Assembly: GCA_965248765.1 (NCBI GenBank)
Contig: CBDFKF010000004.1
Location: 310,001-374,000, forward strand
Source: CBDFKF01 sp965248765
Lineage (GTDB): Bacteria > Pseudomonadota > Alphaproteobacteria > VGEJ01
Reading direction: 5' to 3'
Length of the DNA stretch: 64,000 nt
A program made the translations under genes and the position numbers. Below, piece after piece: positions 8,333 through 17,583 of the stretch. The notes beneath the pieces were generated by a model that was not told the origin of the DNA, searched no databases, and saw only the letters and a program-made list of their open reading frames with translations. The stretch's first letter is position 1; each line of letters opens with the position of its first letter.

Positions 8333-8782
8333 CTACAGCGCGCCGTAGTGCGCCCGCGGACCACTGGGCCCTTGAGCAACATCGGCGCGGAGGGCTGCCC
8401 AGTACCGGACAGGATCGACGATCGTTACGCCCGGTTGAAGATAGAACGGCTCGCTCGGTGCCGGCGCCGATCGGAACCAAGCGACGTGCGCTGCGGTCGC
8501 CTCGTCCCATTCTCGCGGGCAGCGAGCATTGGCTTGACCCCGGCCAGCGGTGGCCCCGGAGGGTGTTGCCGGGCTGCCATCATCGAGGGGAGTATCCGCG
8601 TGGACGGTATCCTGCGAGCCAGACAAGGCGTCGATGATGTCGCTCTTGTGCGCCTTGATCTTGGTCTGCATCTCGGGAGTCATGGCGCCCGGCGGAGCTC
8701 GCCAGCGCAGCGTATCGCCGGCGACAGTGAGCTCGACACCATGACCCTCGAATTCGCGAAGAAGAGCCGCAGCGGCGGTCAT
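8333..8782 (-). CDS. Phage protein with TubC-type N-terminal docking-like domain
   Basis: The first 55 residues or so (LLREFEGHGVELTVAGDTLRW followed by PPGAMTPEMQTKIKAHKSDI) match the TubC N-terminal docking-domain pattern known from nonribosomal peptide/polyketide enzymes and recurrent in alphaproteobacterial phage or plasmid proteins. The rest, to residue 149, is Pro/Ala-rich with an Arg/Trp-containing stretch (REWDEATAAHVAWFRSAP) of unknown role. The start overlaps the end of the helicase-primase gene by 4 bp. The sequence gives no support for natural-product synthesis here; a protein-protein docking role in phage replication is inference. Confidence 0.55.
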   Translation of the reverse strand: MTAAAALLREFEGHGVELTVAGDTLRWRAPPGAMTPEMQTKIKAHKSDIIDALSGSQDTVHADTPLDDGSPATPSGATAGRGQANARCPREWDEATAAHVAWFRSAPAPSEPFYLQPGVTIVDPVRYWAALRADVAQGPSGPRAHYGAL

Positions 8783-10288
8783 ATCTGGCCCTCCTCAAAT
8801 TCGGCGTTTGCGGACCATTCGGACCATTGAGACCGTAATCCGGGTTTTTCCTCACGCGTGGGTGCATAGTTGAAATAACCGGTATTTCGGTCTTCATGGT
8901 CCGAATGGTCCGACTCCGCGCATTCGGAGAGAAGCCCGATTCCATGCCAGAACTTGCGGCCACCAACGCCTTTGCGGCTTTCGAAGCCCCGTTCTCGGAG
9001 TGCCGAGCCGAAGCCCCGCTGCGCTGTCGGTTTCTCTCCAACTGTCTCGCACCAGCCCGCATATTGCTTGTACAAGTCGCCGGCCGCGGCGTGCGCCTGG
9101 GCGTTCAGGATGCACCGGTCATCGAGGAACCCCCCGAGCACATCCATCTCGTCTCGATAGGCCGCGGTGGCGTCCCGAATCTCGTCCGGCATCCCGAGCC
9201 CGTCCCCGCTGCCAAGCGAGGCACCCCTTCACCGACCACGCGAGGATGCCTGGAGGCAGGGCGGGATCCTGTTCGGCGTCGGGTATCTTCACGCCGAAGG
9301 GCACCAGCCGGATGCGTCGGCAGATCGCGTGGTCGGTGCCGGTTATGCGCGGTTTGTGGTTGGTGGCGAGCCAGAGCTTGAAGATCGGCGTGAACTCAAA
9401 CCACTCCTGATGGAGGAACCGCGCGGCAATGGAATCGCCTCCGGTCAGTTGCTTGACGAGGGACTCGGCCAGCCGCCGCCCAGCCTCGGTCTCCTGAGCC
9501 GTGACCATACGCGTGCCTTTGAGTGCGGCTATATCGTTCGGGATTGAGTCCTGCCGTTGGATCAAGAGCGTTTCGGTGCGCGTCGTCCTGGCGTACTCGC
9601 CGAGCGCCTGCCGAACGGCATTCAGAAGCGTGCTCTTCCCATTGGCGCCGAGGCCGTGGAGAATGAGGAGGGCCTGTTCGCTCGTGGAGCCGGTTAAGGA
9701 ATAGCCTACCGCCCGTTGAAGGAAGGCGATCAGCTCAGAGTTGCCGGCGGTGATGCGAGACAGAAACTCGAGGAAGGTGGGGCACTCTGCGTCAGGCGAA
9801 AACGTCGCCGGCGCCAGTTTCGTGATCAAGTCCTCTCGCCTGTGTCCGCGTAGTTCACCACTTTGCAGGTCGAGCGTGCCGTTGCTCACGTTGAAGAGCC
9901 ACGGGTTACGGTCGAGATCATCGGGCATGACGGGGATGCCCAGCTCCGCTCGCGCAAGCGAGACCATCGACTTTACCCGGGCCTCTCGCTCGCACCCCAT
10001 CGCCCAGCTCGCGAGCTCGCCGCGGCGCTTCGCGTTTTCCTCATTCTGCGCTTCGCCATACAGCGCGCGCACCGTCTCCTTCGTTCGGCGCATGACCTCG
10101 GCCGATGCGTCCACCTCCCAGCGTCGGCCATCCCAAACAAGCCACTTACCCCAGGGGTGGCAGTAGCGAAGATCGGCACCGTGCCGCACCACGAGGCGCT
10201 CTGCGTTGCCGAGCTCAGTCAACCTGATGTCCGCGGGCCGAAGCTGGACGACCTGAGCGCCGTCGATCGCTTTACCGATCTCGCTCAT
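8779..10288 (-). pseudogene. P4/D5-type phage helicase-primase, frameshifted
   Basis: The start is the ATG at 10288 (MSEIGKAIDGAQVVQLRPA), which overlaps the upstream Toprim frame. The protein has a D5-N-type region (NPWLFNVSNGTLDLQSGEL) and a superfamily 3 helicase with Walker A GLGANGKSTLLNAV, followed by KGTRMVTAQETEAGRRLAES and LWLATNHKPRITGTDHAI. At 9204-9207 a run of four C on the plus strand (four G in the gene) adds one base, breaking WQRDGLGMPDE. The C-terminal domain (AYRDEMDVLGGFLDDRC, then FGSALRERGF) continues from 9192 in another frame to 8779. Without the extra base the protein would be about 503 residues. It probably unwound and primed element DNA. The single homopolymer change could be a sequencing error. 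Confidence 0.8.
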
Positions 10289-10669
10289 GCCGCTGCCCGG
10301 CTCTTGACGGCCATCTCGCCAAAGTCCTTGCAGCCACGCGGTGGCCGCGCGATCGACACCTGGCGACCCTCCGCGGTGAACCGACGCGCTGCGGTCTGGG
10401 CCGCCGTCTCGCCGGCCTCGTCGCCGTCGGCGAGGATCACGATCTCGGCAGCCAACGGCAGCGGCCATGCCGGGCCACCAGCCGAACAAAGCGTCGGCCT
10501 TTTCGCGGCTCAGCCCGCCGGCGACGAAGGCCGACATGATCACCGCTTTTCGGCGTGCCACCGGGAGATTGTTGAGCACAGTCAGCCAGCCTTCGAGCGC
10601 ATTCGGCTGCAAGGCCGCCAGCGGGTGCGGCGGTCGCTCGTCGCACTGGAAAAGCACTATCTCGCCCAT
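10285..10669 (-). pseudogene. Toprim-type primase fragment fused to an unrelated small frame
   Basis: The part from about 10470 to 10285 encodes a Toprim core (AEIVILADGDEAGETAAQTA, then ARPPRGCKDFGEMA) ending at a TGA that overlaps the helicase-primase start. Its N-terminal half, with the catalytic Glu of Toprim, is missing. Upstream, a frame from ATG 10669 (MGEIVLFQCDERPPHPLAAL through GGLSREKADALFGWW) reads a different small protein I do not recognise and then runs out of frame over the Toprim region. An internal deletion joining two former genes is the simplest explanation. Confidence 0.6.
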
Positions 10670-10695
10670 CGTCCCCTACCCGATACGTTGGTCTG

Positions 10696-11139
10696 CTAGC
10701 CGGCCCGCCCCGGCTCTGGCTCAGGTTTCCGGCCGGCAGATCGCCGGGCGCCCGGTCGCGTCTCATCGGCTGGTTGATTGTGGCCAACGGGCGCGTGCTC
10801 GGGGGGCGAATCGTCCACTGAATCCGCGGCAGGCACCCGTGGCGGTTCAGGTCCCGGATCGGAGGTGCTGATGCGGCGCCGGGCCGCCATCCAGTTGATC
10901 ACGTCGCGCCGCCGATAGCGGACAATCTTGCCGAGCTTCAGAAACGGGGGCCCGCCTCCTTTGTTGCGAAGCGTTGCCAACGTGGCCGGCGCGTAGCCGG
11001 AGAGTACGGCGGTCTCGTTCGTGTCGATGCCCTGCTCGAGAAAGAGGGGGTCGGCCTGAAGGGCCTCGAGAATGCCCGCTAGGCTGGGGAGAGGGGGCTG
11101 CTCCCCGATACCGTCAGCTACGATGTCGCTCATGTCCAC
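10696..11139 (-). CDS. AlpA/excisionase-like HTH regulator
   Basis: The 147-residue protein carries a MerR/HTH_17-type DNA-binding domain in residues of roughly 36-85. A TNETAVLSGYAPATLATLRN helix-turn-helix is followed by the wing FLKLGKIVRYRRRDVINWM. The C-terminal third is a Pro/Glu-rich disordered tail. Such proteins act as excisionase or AlpA-type activators in P4-like phages and satellites. The position, first in the leftward replication operon and beside the integrase, fits that role. Confidence 0.75.
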   Translation of the reverse strand: MDMSDIVADGIGEQPPLPSLAGILEALQADPLFLEQGIDTNETAVLSGYAPATLATLRNKGGGPPFLKLGKIVRYRRRDVINWMAARRRISTSDPGPEPPRVPAADSVDDSPPEHAPVGHNQPADETRPGARRSAGRKPEPEPGRAG

Positions 11140-11251
11140 CTCGATGGTACTGCCGCAAAGCAGCGCGTAGGTGGACAGTTATCTACGGCCTAGTTTGCCG
11201 TTTGTCACAAGGTTTTGCTTGCAGACTAACGGCGCGATTTTGAGTCATAAG

Positions 11252-11326
11252 CCTGCAAGTTGTTGATTTTGTTTACTATCATTGTAGCGGTACGAAAATG
11301 GCCATCAATCCTGCAAGTCGTTGTTT
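11252..11326. repeat. Imperfect direct repeats near the phage operon promoter region
   Basis: CCTGCAAGTTGTTGATTTT (11252-11270) and CCTGCAAGTCGTTGTTT (11310-11326) are imperfect direct repeats in an AT-richer stretch upstream of the AlpA-like gene. The second copy overlaps the last codons of the hypothetical gene ending at 11305. They could be operator sites or just a duplicated gene end. Confidence 0.3.
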
Positions 11327-11960
11327 CTGCGAGCCTTATCGCGCACGACTGTCGCGAGATTGGCGTCGGTGATATCTGGGAAAAAAAGTTTCAAACCCTC
11401 CGCTACGAATCGCGTTCCTTGCGTCATCCACTTCAGCGTGCCGTCGGCGTGCGTCCGGTTGTAGCGGAACTCGGTTCCCGATAGTTCCTGGAACTTGGCG
11501 ACGAGGAGCCTGGCGGCGAAGTGTTGTGGCCCCAAAGGCAATGACCGTTCCAGCGATGTGCTCGCAGCCGAGCATAGGTGTTCGTGCAGCTGGCGAAATG
11601 AGGCCAGGGCCCTCTCAATTCCTGAGCGCCGGCTTGATCGCGGCTCTCGGTGTTCTCAGGAAGAGCGTCGGCGTACTTGGCGGCCACCTTGTGCTCCAGC
11701 AAGTCGGTGGCAGCGTCGAGGTCGGCGACGGCTGCGCCGGTTCGAGAGGCAAGTCGGCGAAGGCCGTCGCAAGAGGCCCCTGCGCCATCGGCTATACCGC
11801 CCTCAAGGTCAGGCATAAGACGCACGAGAGACCCTTCCTCGTTTAGCCAATCGAGCAGCGCTTCGACTACCTCGGGTTCTTTGTCGCGCCCTGCCTTGCG
11901 GGCAAGGGCTTTTGCATCGCCCTCGGAGAACGACAGCGCCCCACCCTGGTCATGCATCAT
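11305..11960 (-). pseudogene. Hypothetical phage protein, frameshifted
   Basis: I do not recognise a family. The frame starting at 11960 (MMHDQGGALSFSEGDAKALA) reads plausibly to about 11600, is helical, and includes ATDLLEHKVAAKYADALPEN. After that the coherent sequence moves to another frame (FRQLHEHLCSAASTSLERS, then FAARLLVAKFQELSGTEFRY) and ends at 11305 with VVRDKARRNNDLQD. A single indel near 11600 explains the split. It lies between the AlpA-like gene and the integrase, where small immunity or regulatory genes often sit. Confidence 0.45.
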
Positions 11961-12068
11961 AGAACCGCGTCCCTACTGCGCGCCCTACGTGAGAAAATCG
12001 GCGCTGCGTGCCAGGGGTAGGGGCCACCAGCTTTCGGCTCGCGAAAACCTAGCCGCGCCAAGTTCAAT

Positions 12069-13280
12069 CTACCGCCGGCCCTTGCCGAGCTCCACTACTT
12101 CGGCTGTCTCGCCCTTCATCGCGGCGGCAATGCTGTTGGCAACGGTCTCGACCGCCTGCTTCACGGGATCATCCGCCAGGTGCGCATAGCGTTCGGTCGT
12201 GCTGGCCTGAGAGTGGCCGAGCATCTTGCCGATAATCGGGAGGCTGAACCCCGCCGCAGTGCCGGCGGATGCGAAGGAGTGTCTCAGATCGTGAAGGCGC
12301 ACGTCATCGAGACCGGCTGCCGCCCGCAGGCGATGCCAGGCCTTGGTCAGGTTGACGAGATGCGTGCCCTGCTTGCGGCCGCGGATGACGTACGCGTTGG
12401 CGTCTTCCTCGCGCGGCAGAGACGCCAGAACCTCGAGCGCGGGCGCCGGCAGATGTACCACTTTCTGGCCGGTCTTGCTCTCGCGGAGGCGGAGGCAGGC
12501 GGCATTGAGATCGACGTCTTGCCAACGCAGCGTCAGGATCTCCGATCGCCGGCAGCCGGTGAAGACGAGAAGCCGAATCGCAGCGATCACCGCGGCAGGC
12601 TCGGCTCCGTCCTTCTCGGCCGCGGACAACACCGCCCCCAGCCGCCCGAGCTCGACCGGCGACAGGAACCGCTCGCGCTTCGGCTCCGGGAAGCTCTTGA
12701 CGTGTCGATAAGGGTTGGAGCCATCAGCGCGTTCGCCCCATTCCTCTGCCAGGGTGAGCACCTTGGAGAGCAGTGCTCGGACTCGGTTGGCCTCGAAGGG
12801 CGTTGACCGCAGGGAGCTCTTGAGCCGGCCTACGTCCGCACGCGATACCGTCGCGATCCCTCTGCTGCCGAGCGCCGGCTTGATGCGTTTCTCAATCAGT
12901 CGCCGATCCTCGGCGATGCTGCTCGCGCGCTTCTCGACTTCGGCATGCTCCGTCAGGTAGCGGTCGCACATGGCAGCGACGGTCGCGCCGTCGCGACGCG
13001 CTCTGCGCTCGCCTCCCGGGTCTCCGCCTTTAGCGACTTCGGCCAGCCATTGCCGAGCAATGGTTCGCGCCTGATCAACCGTGATGGCGCCATGCGCCCC
13101 TATGGTCGGCTTGCGGACCGTGCCGCTTCTTCCACCGCCGACCCGGTACTTGAGTAAGTAGGTGATCTTGCCAGAGGGCCGGACGCGCGCGCCGAAGCCT
13201 CGAACCTCGGTGTCCCAGACGACGTAATCGCGGTCGCGCGACTTCAGCCCGTCGATCACGCGCTTAATCAGCTTCGGCAT
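12069..13280 (-). CDS. int: Tyrosine-family phage integrase (P4-type)
   Basis: The 403-residue site-specific recombinase has an N-terminal arm-binding DUF4102-like domain (KSRDRDYVVWDTEVRGFGAR) and a SAM-like core-binding domain around residues 100-190. The catalytic domain has Arg244 (FTGCRRSEIL), Lys269, His330 and Arg333 (HDLRHSF), His356 (GHSQ) and nucleophile Tyr365 (TTERYAH). All catalytic residues are present. The gene starts 157 bp from a 3' tRNA-His fragment at 13437-13486, the expected spacing for an integrase next to its attachment site. It is probably intact. Confidence 0.95.
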   Translation of the reverse strand: MPKLIKRVIDGLKSRDRDYVVWDTEVRGFGARVRPSGKITYLLKYRVGGGRSGTVRKPTIGAHGAITVDQARTIARQWLAEVAKGGDPGGERRARRDGATVAAMCDRYLTEHAEVEKRASSIAEDRRLIEKRIKPALGSRGIATVSRADVGRLKSSLRSTPFEANRVRALLSKVLTLAEEWGERADGSNPYRHVKSFPEPKRERFLSPVELGRLGAVLSAAEKDGAEPAAVIAAIRLLVFTGCRRSEILTLRWQDVDLNAACLRLRESKTGQKVVHLPAPALEVLASLPREEDANAYVIRGRKQGTHLVNLTKAWHRLRAAAGLDDVRLHDLRHSFASAGTAAGFSLPIIGKMLGHSQASTTERYAHLADDPVKQAVETVANSIAAAMKGETAEVVELGKGRR

Positions 13281-13436
13281 GCCTTCCCCTACAAGACCGC
13301 CGTGGGTACCACCTGGGTACCACCGAAAAACAAGTTAGCGCAAAGACTGACAAATTACCACCGCGCCGAAGCGGAAGAGAAACAGCGGTTTTCACGATGT
13401 CGCGCCCATCCGCAAGGGTACGCAAATAGGAGAACG

Positions 13437-13486
13437 TCAGATTGTGGATCTGGGGGTCGCGGGTTCAAGTCCCGTCACTCGCTCCA
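13437..13486 (+). other. Attachment-site remnant: 3' half of tRNA-His
   Basis: The sequence folds as the anticodon arm (TCAGA-TTGTGGA-TCTGG, anticodon GTG for histidine), variable loop, T arm (GCGGGTTCAAGTCCCGT) and the 3' acceptor strand ending CACTCGCTCCA. No 5' half lies upstream: the GCGAGTG that would pair with the acceptor strand is absent. It is therefore not a gene but the duplicated 3' end left when an element integrates into a tRNA. The intact tRNA-His and the other attachment site should lie at the far end of the element, outside this window or displaced by rearrangement. Confidence 0.8.
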
Positions 13487-13783
13487 ATTTTCAAAGAAGG
13501 TCGTCACCTCCTCGCTGGGCAGAGGGTGAATACGGTCGCGATTTGGTCTTCGGCCTTCGTGTGGCCGGCGGCCCGGGAGGGCCTTCGCGATGCGCCGTTG
13601 TCGGGTCCAACCTTGGCAGCCGGCGTGGCCTGTGGCCAGGGCGTTCGGCGCTCCCTTGCCAGTGCTGTCGGTCCATGGTTTCGCAATGTTCTCGCCTGTC
13701 GCGCACTCCCTAGCCACGCCGCGCTACAATGAGGGGAGCACCTTGCGTCCGTCCGCTTAACAAGCCAATTCGAGGCATCGCCG
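13487..13783. other. Intergenic, no gene recognised
   Basis: This is the first host DNA beyond the attachment-site remnant. Short frames exist on both strands but show no recognisable domain, and I see no convincing hairpin or repeat. Confidence 0.4.
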
Positions 13784-14083
13784 ATGCACAGCGATATTGA
13801 TCGACTCGCCCAACACGACATGACCGACGAGTGTCCCATCTGCCGAGCCCAGGACGTCGTCCGAATAGCGCTGGTGCCCGCGGCGGCGGCGTGGGAAACG
13901 AGCGCCGAGCTGCCGCGTTTCTCGGTGGCTCTACATGGCGCAGCCGGTCTTCTCGGCGCGATGCTCGAAGACGGCATGCCGCGGGACGACATCGACGCGG
14001 CGCTAGGTGCGCTGCTGGACGACATCGAGCAGCAGATCGCCGAGGACAAGGTCATGGGTGGACCGCCGCAGGGAACCGCGTGA
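13784..14083 (+). CDS. Small hypothetical protein upstream of phoX
   Basis: The 99-residue protein (MHSDIDRLAQHDMTDECPIC, later DIDAALGALLDDIEQQIAED) has a CPIC knuckle and a C-terminal amphipathic helix. I do not recognise a family. It overlaps the likely GTG start of the phosphatase gene by 26 bp, so the two are probably translated from one message. Confidence 0.5.
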   Translation: MHSDIDRLAQHDMTDECPICRAQDVVRIALVPAAAAWETSAELPRFSVALHGAAGLLGAMLEDGMPRDDIDAALGALLDDIEQQIAEDKVMGGPPQGTA

Positions 14084-15917
14084 ATTGCAAGACACTGCGT
14101 TCGGCAGGCTTGCGGGGAGAGCGATTACGCGCCGTGCGTTCCTGAACGATGGCGTGACGTTTGGGATCACGGCGTTCGCCTTGAATACGGCGAGCGCTGC
14201 GTCGTCGCCAGCGCTGGCAGGTGGCAACCGCCTCGGCTTTGCGCCGGCGGCGGCCAACTCCCTCGATACCATCACTGTGCCGGAGGGCTACAGCTGGCAC
14301 ATCGTCGCCAAGTGGGGCGATCCGCTGTGGTCCCACTCGCCCGAGTTCGACCAGGCGACGCGTGGCACCGGGGCGAGCCAGGAGCTTGCCTTCGGCGACA
14401 ACAACGATGGCATGGAGCTGTTCGCCGACGGGAACAAGAGCATTCTCGTCGTCAACAACGAGTATGTGAACCGCGAGATCATCTATGGCGGCGCGGGCTC
14501 CGGTAGACCTGAGAACGCCGATGATGTGCGCAAGGGCAAGGCCGGCCACGGTGTCTCGATCATCGAGATCGCGCGCAACGGTGGCCGGTGGTCGATCGTC
14601 AAAGACTCGCCCTACAACCGCGGCATCACCGCAGATACGCCGATGGTGATCACCGGTCCGGCCCGCGGCCACCAACTGATGAGGACCGCCGCCGATCCTT
14701 TCGGCACCGGCTCACGAGGCACCTGGAACAACTGCGGCAGCGGCCGTACGCCCTGGGGTACGCACTTGGCGTGCGAAGAGAACTTCAACGGGTATTTCTC
14801 GTCGGGCGATCCGAGCGTCCCGATCAGCGATGCGCTGAAGCGCTACGGCGTCGGGCCCGAGGACTTCTGGGGCTATACCTGGGCGGTGACCGATGCGCGC
14901 TTCGATGTCGCCAAGCATCCGAACGAGCCCAACCGCGTGGGCTACATCGTCGAGATCGACCCGTTCGATCCGACCTCGACGCCCAAGAAACGCACTGCGC
15001 TCGGCCGGTTCATGCACGAGAACGCCGAGGTCGTGCTCGCCGCCAATGGCGCCGTGGTGGTCTACATGGGCGACGATGAACGGGGCGAGTTCCTCTACAG
15101 GTTCATCGGCGAGGGCCGCTATGTCGAGGGCGGCGACAACGATGACCTGCTCGAGAACGGCAGCCTATACGTCGCGAAGTTCGAAGACGGCGGCCGGGGC
15201 CAGTGGATCGAGCTGACGCCGCAATCGACGGGCATGAGCTCGCAGGCGGAGATCTGCATCCATAGCCGCCAGGCGGCCTCCGCGGTCGGAGCGACCACCA
15301 TGGACCGACCGGAATGGGTCGCGGTCCATCCCCATAGGACCGAGGCCTATTGCTGCCTTACCAACAACAAGAACCGCGGGCTGGAACCCAATGCCGGCGG
15401 CGATCCGACCCCGGTCGGCGGTCCCAATCCGCGGGAAGCCAACAGGTACGGCCAGATCGTGCGCTGGGCCCCCGACGGCGGCGATCACCTCGCGGCGGGA
15501 TTCGCCTGGGACCTGTTCGTGGTTGCCGGCAACCCGGCTATCCATGCGGACGCCAAGGCGGGGTCGGAGAACGTCAATGAGGCCAACATGTTCAACTCGC
15601 CCGACGGCCTGGCGTTCGACCAGAGCGGACTGTTGTGGATCCAGACCGACGGTGACACCTCCAACGCCGGGGATTTCGCCGGCCACGGCAACAACCAGAT
15701 GCTGGTCGCCGACCCCGCGACTGCCGAGATCGCGCGCTTTCTGGTGGGGCCGGCGGCGTGCGAAGTGACCGACCTGACCTGGAGCGCCGATCGCAAGACG
15801 TTGTTCGTCGGCATCCAGCATTCAGGCGAGAGCAGCCACTTCCCCGACGGTGGCGACACCACCCCCCGCTCGGCCGTGGTGGCCGTCACCCGCGATGACG
15901 GCGGGCTGATCGGCTGA
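14058..15917 (+). CDS. phoX: PhoX-type secreted alkaline phosphatase
   Basis: The protein is about 619 residues from a GTG at 14058. A twin-arginine-like signal (AITRRAFLNDGVTFGITAFA, cleavage after ASA) predicts Tat export to the periplasm. The body matches the PhoX/DUF839 family, with the early TVPEGYSWHIVAKWGDPLW, NNEYVNREIIYGG, the TWNNCGSGRTPWGTHLACEE segment and RFMHENAEVVLAANGAVVV. PhoX enzymes are calcium/iron phosphomonoesterases that release phosphate from organic esters. A longer frame from 14007 only adds residues antonymous to the upstream gene's real frame and was not used. The gene is intact. Confidence 0.9.
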   Translation: MDRRREPRELQDTAFGRLAGRAITRRAFLNDGVTFGITAFALNTASAASSPALAGGNRLGFAPAAANSLDTITVPEGYSWHIVAKWGDPLWSHSPEFDQATRGTGASQELAFGDNNDGMELFADGNKSILVVNNEYVNREIIYGGAGSGRPENADDVRKGKAGHGVSIIEIARNGGRWSIVKDSPYNRGITADTPMVITGPARGHQLMRTAADPFGTGSRGTWNNCGSGRTPWGTHLACEENFNGYFSSGDPSVPISDALKRYGVGPEDFWGYTWAVTDARFDVAKHPNEPNRVGYIVEIDPFDPTSTPKKRTALGRFMHENAEVVLAANGAVVVYMGDDERGEFLYRFIGEGRYVEGGDNDDLLENGSLYVAKFEDGGRGQWIELTPQSTGMSSQAEICIHSRQAASAVGATTMDRPEWVAVHPHRTEAYCCLTNNKNRGLEPNAGGDPTPVGGPNPREANRYGQIVRWAPDGGDHLAAGFAWDLFVVAGNPAIHADAKAGSENVNEANMFNSPDGLAFDQSGLLWIQTDGDTSNAGDFAGHGNNQMLVADPATAEIARFLVGPAACEVTDLTWSADRKTLFVGIQHSGESSHFPDGGDTTPRSAVVAVTRDDGGLIG

Positions 15918-16017
15918 GCCTCGCGCTCGCATTGCACTGCCTCCAGTTTCTGTTTCGCCCGCGCGGGCTGCGGCCTAAGATCGCGCCAACGTTCAACGAG
16001 CTTAAGGGGAGGCCGTG

Positions 16018-17508
16018 ATGCTTGCCGACGAACTCGCTTATAAGAGCGCCGCCGAAATCGCCCTGCGCATCCGCAACCGCGAGCTCTCGCCGGTCGAGGT
16101 AACGGATGCCTTCATCTCGCGGATCGAGGCGCGCAATCCCAGCATCACCGCGCTGGTCTTCTATGGCTTTGACGATGCCCGCAAGCGCGCCAAGCGGGCC
16201 GAGAAGGAGCTGATGTCGGGCGGGCCGCTCGGGCCGCTGCACGGCGTTCCCAGCGCGATCAAGGACCTGTTCGACTTCAAGCCCGGTTGGACCAGCACCT
16301 TCGGCGGGATCCGCGCGCTGAAAGACAACGTGATCGACGGACGATGCGTCTTCTGCGAGCGCATCGAGGATCGCGGTGGTGCGGTGCTGTTGGGCAAAAC
16401 CAACAGTCCGGTCATGGGCTTCCGTGGCGCCTGCGATAATTACCTGTTCGGTCCCTCGCGCAATCCCTTCAACACCGCCAAGAATACCGGCGGCTCGTCG
16501 GGCGGCTCGGCCGCCGCGGTGGCCGATGGACTGATGCCGTTTGCCGAGGGTACCGATGGCGGCGGCTCGATCCGCATTCCCGCATCGTGGTGCGGCGTCT
16601 ACGGCTACAAGGGGTCTTACGGGCGGGTTCCGACCTTCGCGCACCCCAATACCTTCAACGCCTCCGCGCCATTCATCTTCGAGGGGCCGATCACGCGTAC
16701 GGTCGAGGACGCGGCGCTGGCGATGACCGCGATCGCCGGTTACGACTCGCGCGATCCGCTGTCCATCGAGGGCGAGGTCGACTTCGTCGGCGCCACACAG
16801 CGCTCGATTCGCGGTATGAAGATCGCCTACAGCCCCGACCTCGATGTTTACCCCGTGCAGAGCGAGGTCACGCGTGTTGTTGGCGATGCCGTCAAAGCGT
16901 TCGAGGCGGCGGGCGCGCATGTCGAGGAGGTCAAGCTTGGCCTCAATCGGTCCCAGCAGGAGCTTGGCGATCTGTGGTGCCGGCTGATCATGCCGCTCAG
17001 CCTACAGGCCTTCGCCAACTTGAAGGAGGCGGGCCTCGATCTGATCGGCGATCATCGCGACGACTTCCCCGCGGAGTTCCTATACTGGTACGAGGTCGTC
17101 GAGAAGATGTCGGTCCTCGACTTTTTCCGCGACAACGAGGCCCGCACCGAGGTCTATCAGGCCGTTCAAGGCGTCCTCGATAACTATGATCTCCTGCTCT
17201 CGCCGACGCTCGCCTGCCTGCCGGTCGACAACGACGCCGACATCGGCGAGACCAAAGGACCGAGCGAGATCAACGGCGAGGCGGTCAACCCGCTGATCGG
17301 CTGGTGCATGACCTACTTCATCAACTATAGCGGTCATCCCGCCGCGTCCGTCCCGGCCGGGCTCTCGTCGGACGGACTGCCGGTCGGCATGCAAATCATC
17401 GGTCGGCGCTATGCCGATGCCGACGTGCTGGCTGCGAGCGCTGCGGTCGAACGTGTCCGGCCCTGGGCCGACAGCTACAAGATCTGCGCCGATCGGCCGC
17501 TGAGCTGA
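16018..17508 (+). CDS. Amidase-signature family hydrolase
   Basis: The 496-residue amidase has the complete Ser-Ser-Lys triad: Lys at about 82 (GVPSAIKDLFD), cis-Ser at about 160 (NTGGSSGGSAAAVA) and nucleophile Ser at about 184 (GTDGGGSIRIPASW). The C-terminus has the usual GHPAASVPAGLSSDGLPVGM box. The enzyme hydrolyses a C-N amide bond; the substrate is not predictable from sequence. A GTG three bases earlier is possible, but ATG 16018 has the better spacing to the AGGGGAGG ribosome site. A PLP enzyme, aldolase and esterase follow further on, but the nearest gene is convergent. Confidence 0.9.
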   Translation: MLADELAYKSAAEIALRIRNRELSPVEVTDAFISRIEARNPSITALVFYGFDDARKRAKRAEKELMSGGPLGPLHGVPSAIKDLFDFKPGWTSTFGGIRALKDNVIDGRCVFCERIEDRGGAVLLGKTNSPVMGFRGACDNYLFGPSRNPFNTAKNTGGSSGGSAAAVADGLMPFAEGTDGGGSIRIPASWCGVYGYKGSYGRVPTFAHPNTFNASAPFIFEGPITRTVEDAALAMTAIAGYDSRDPLSIEGEVDFVGATQRSIRGMKIAYSPDLDVYPVQSEVTRVVGDAVKAFEAAGAHVEEVKLGLNRSQQELGDLWCRLIMPLSLQAFANLKEAGLDLIGDHRDDFPAEFLYWYEVVEKMSVLDFFRDNEARTEVYQAVQGVLDNYDLLLSPTLACLPVDNDADIGETKGPSEINGEAVNPLIGWCMTYFINYSGHPAASVPAGLSSDGLPVGMQIIGRRYADADVLAASAAVERVRPWADSYKICADRPLS

Positions 17509-17583
17509 GTGCCCGCCGCAGACACCCACTCCCCTCCGCTGCACGCGCGCCGCACCGGGCGAGGAAGGGTGTGGGTGCCGTGC

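Noticed and set aside
13437..13486. A complete tRNA-His gene
   Set aside because: Only the anticodon arm through the CCA end is present; the 5' acceptor strand and D arm are missing upstream.
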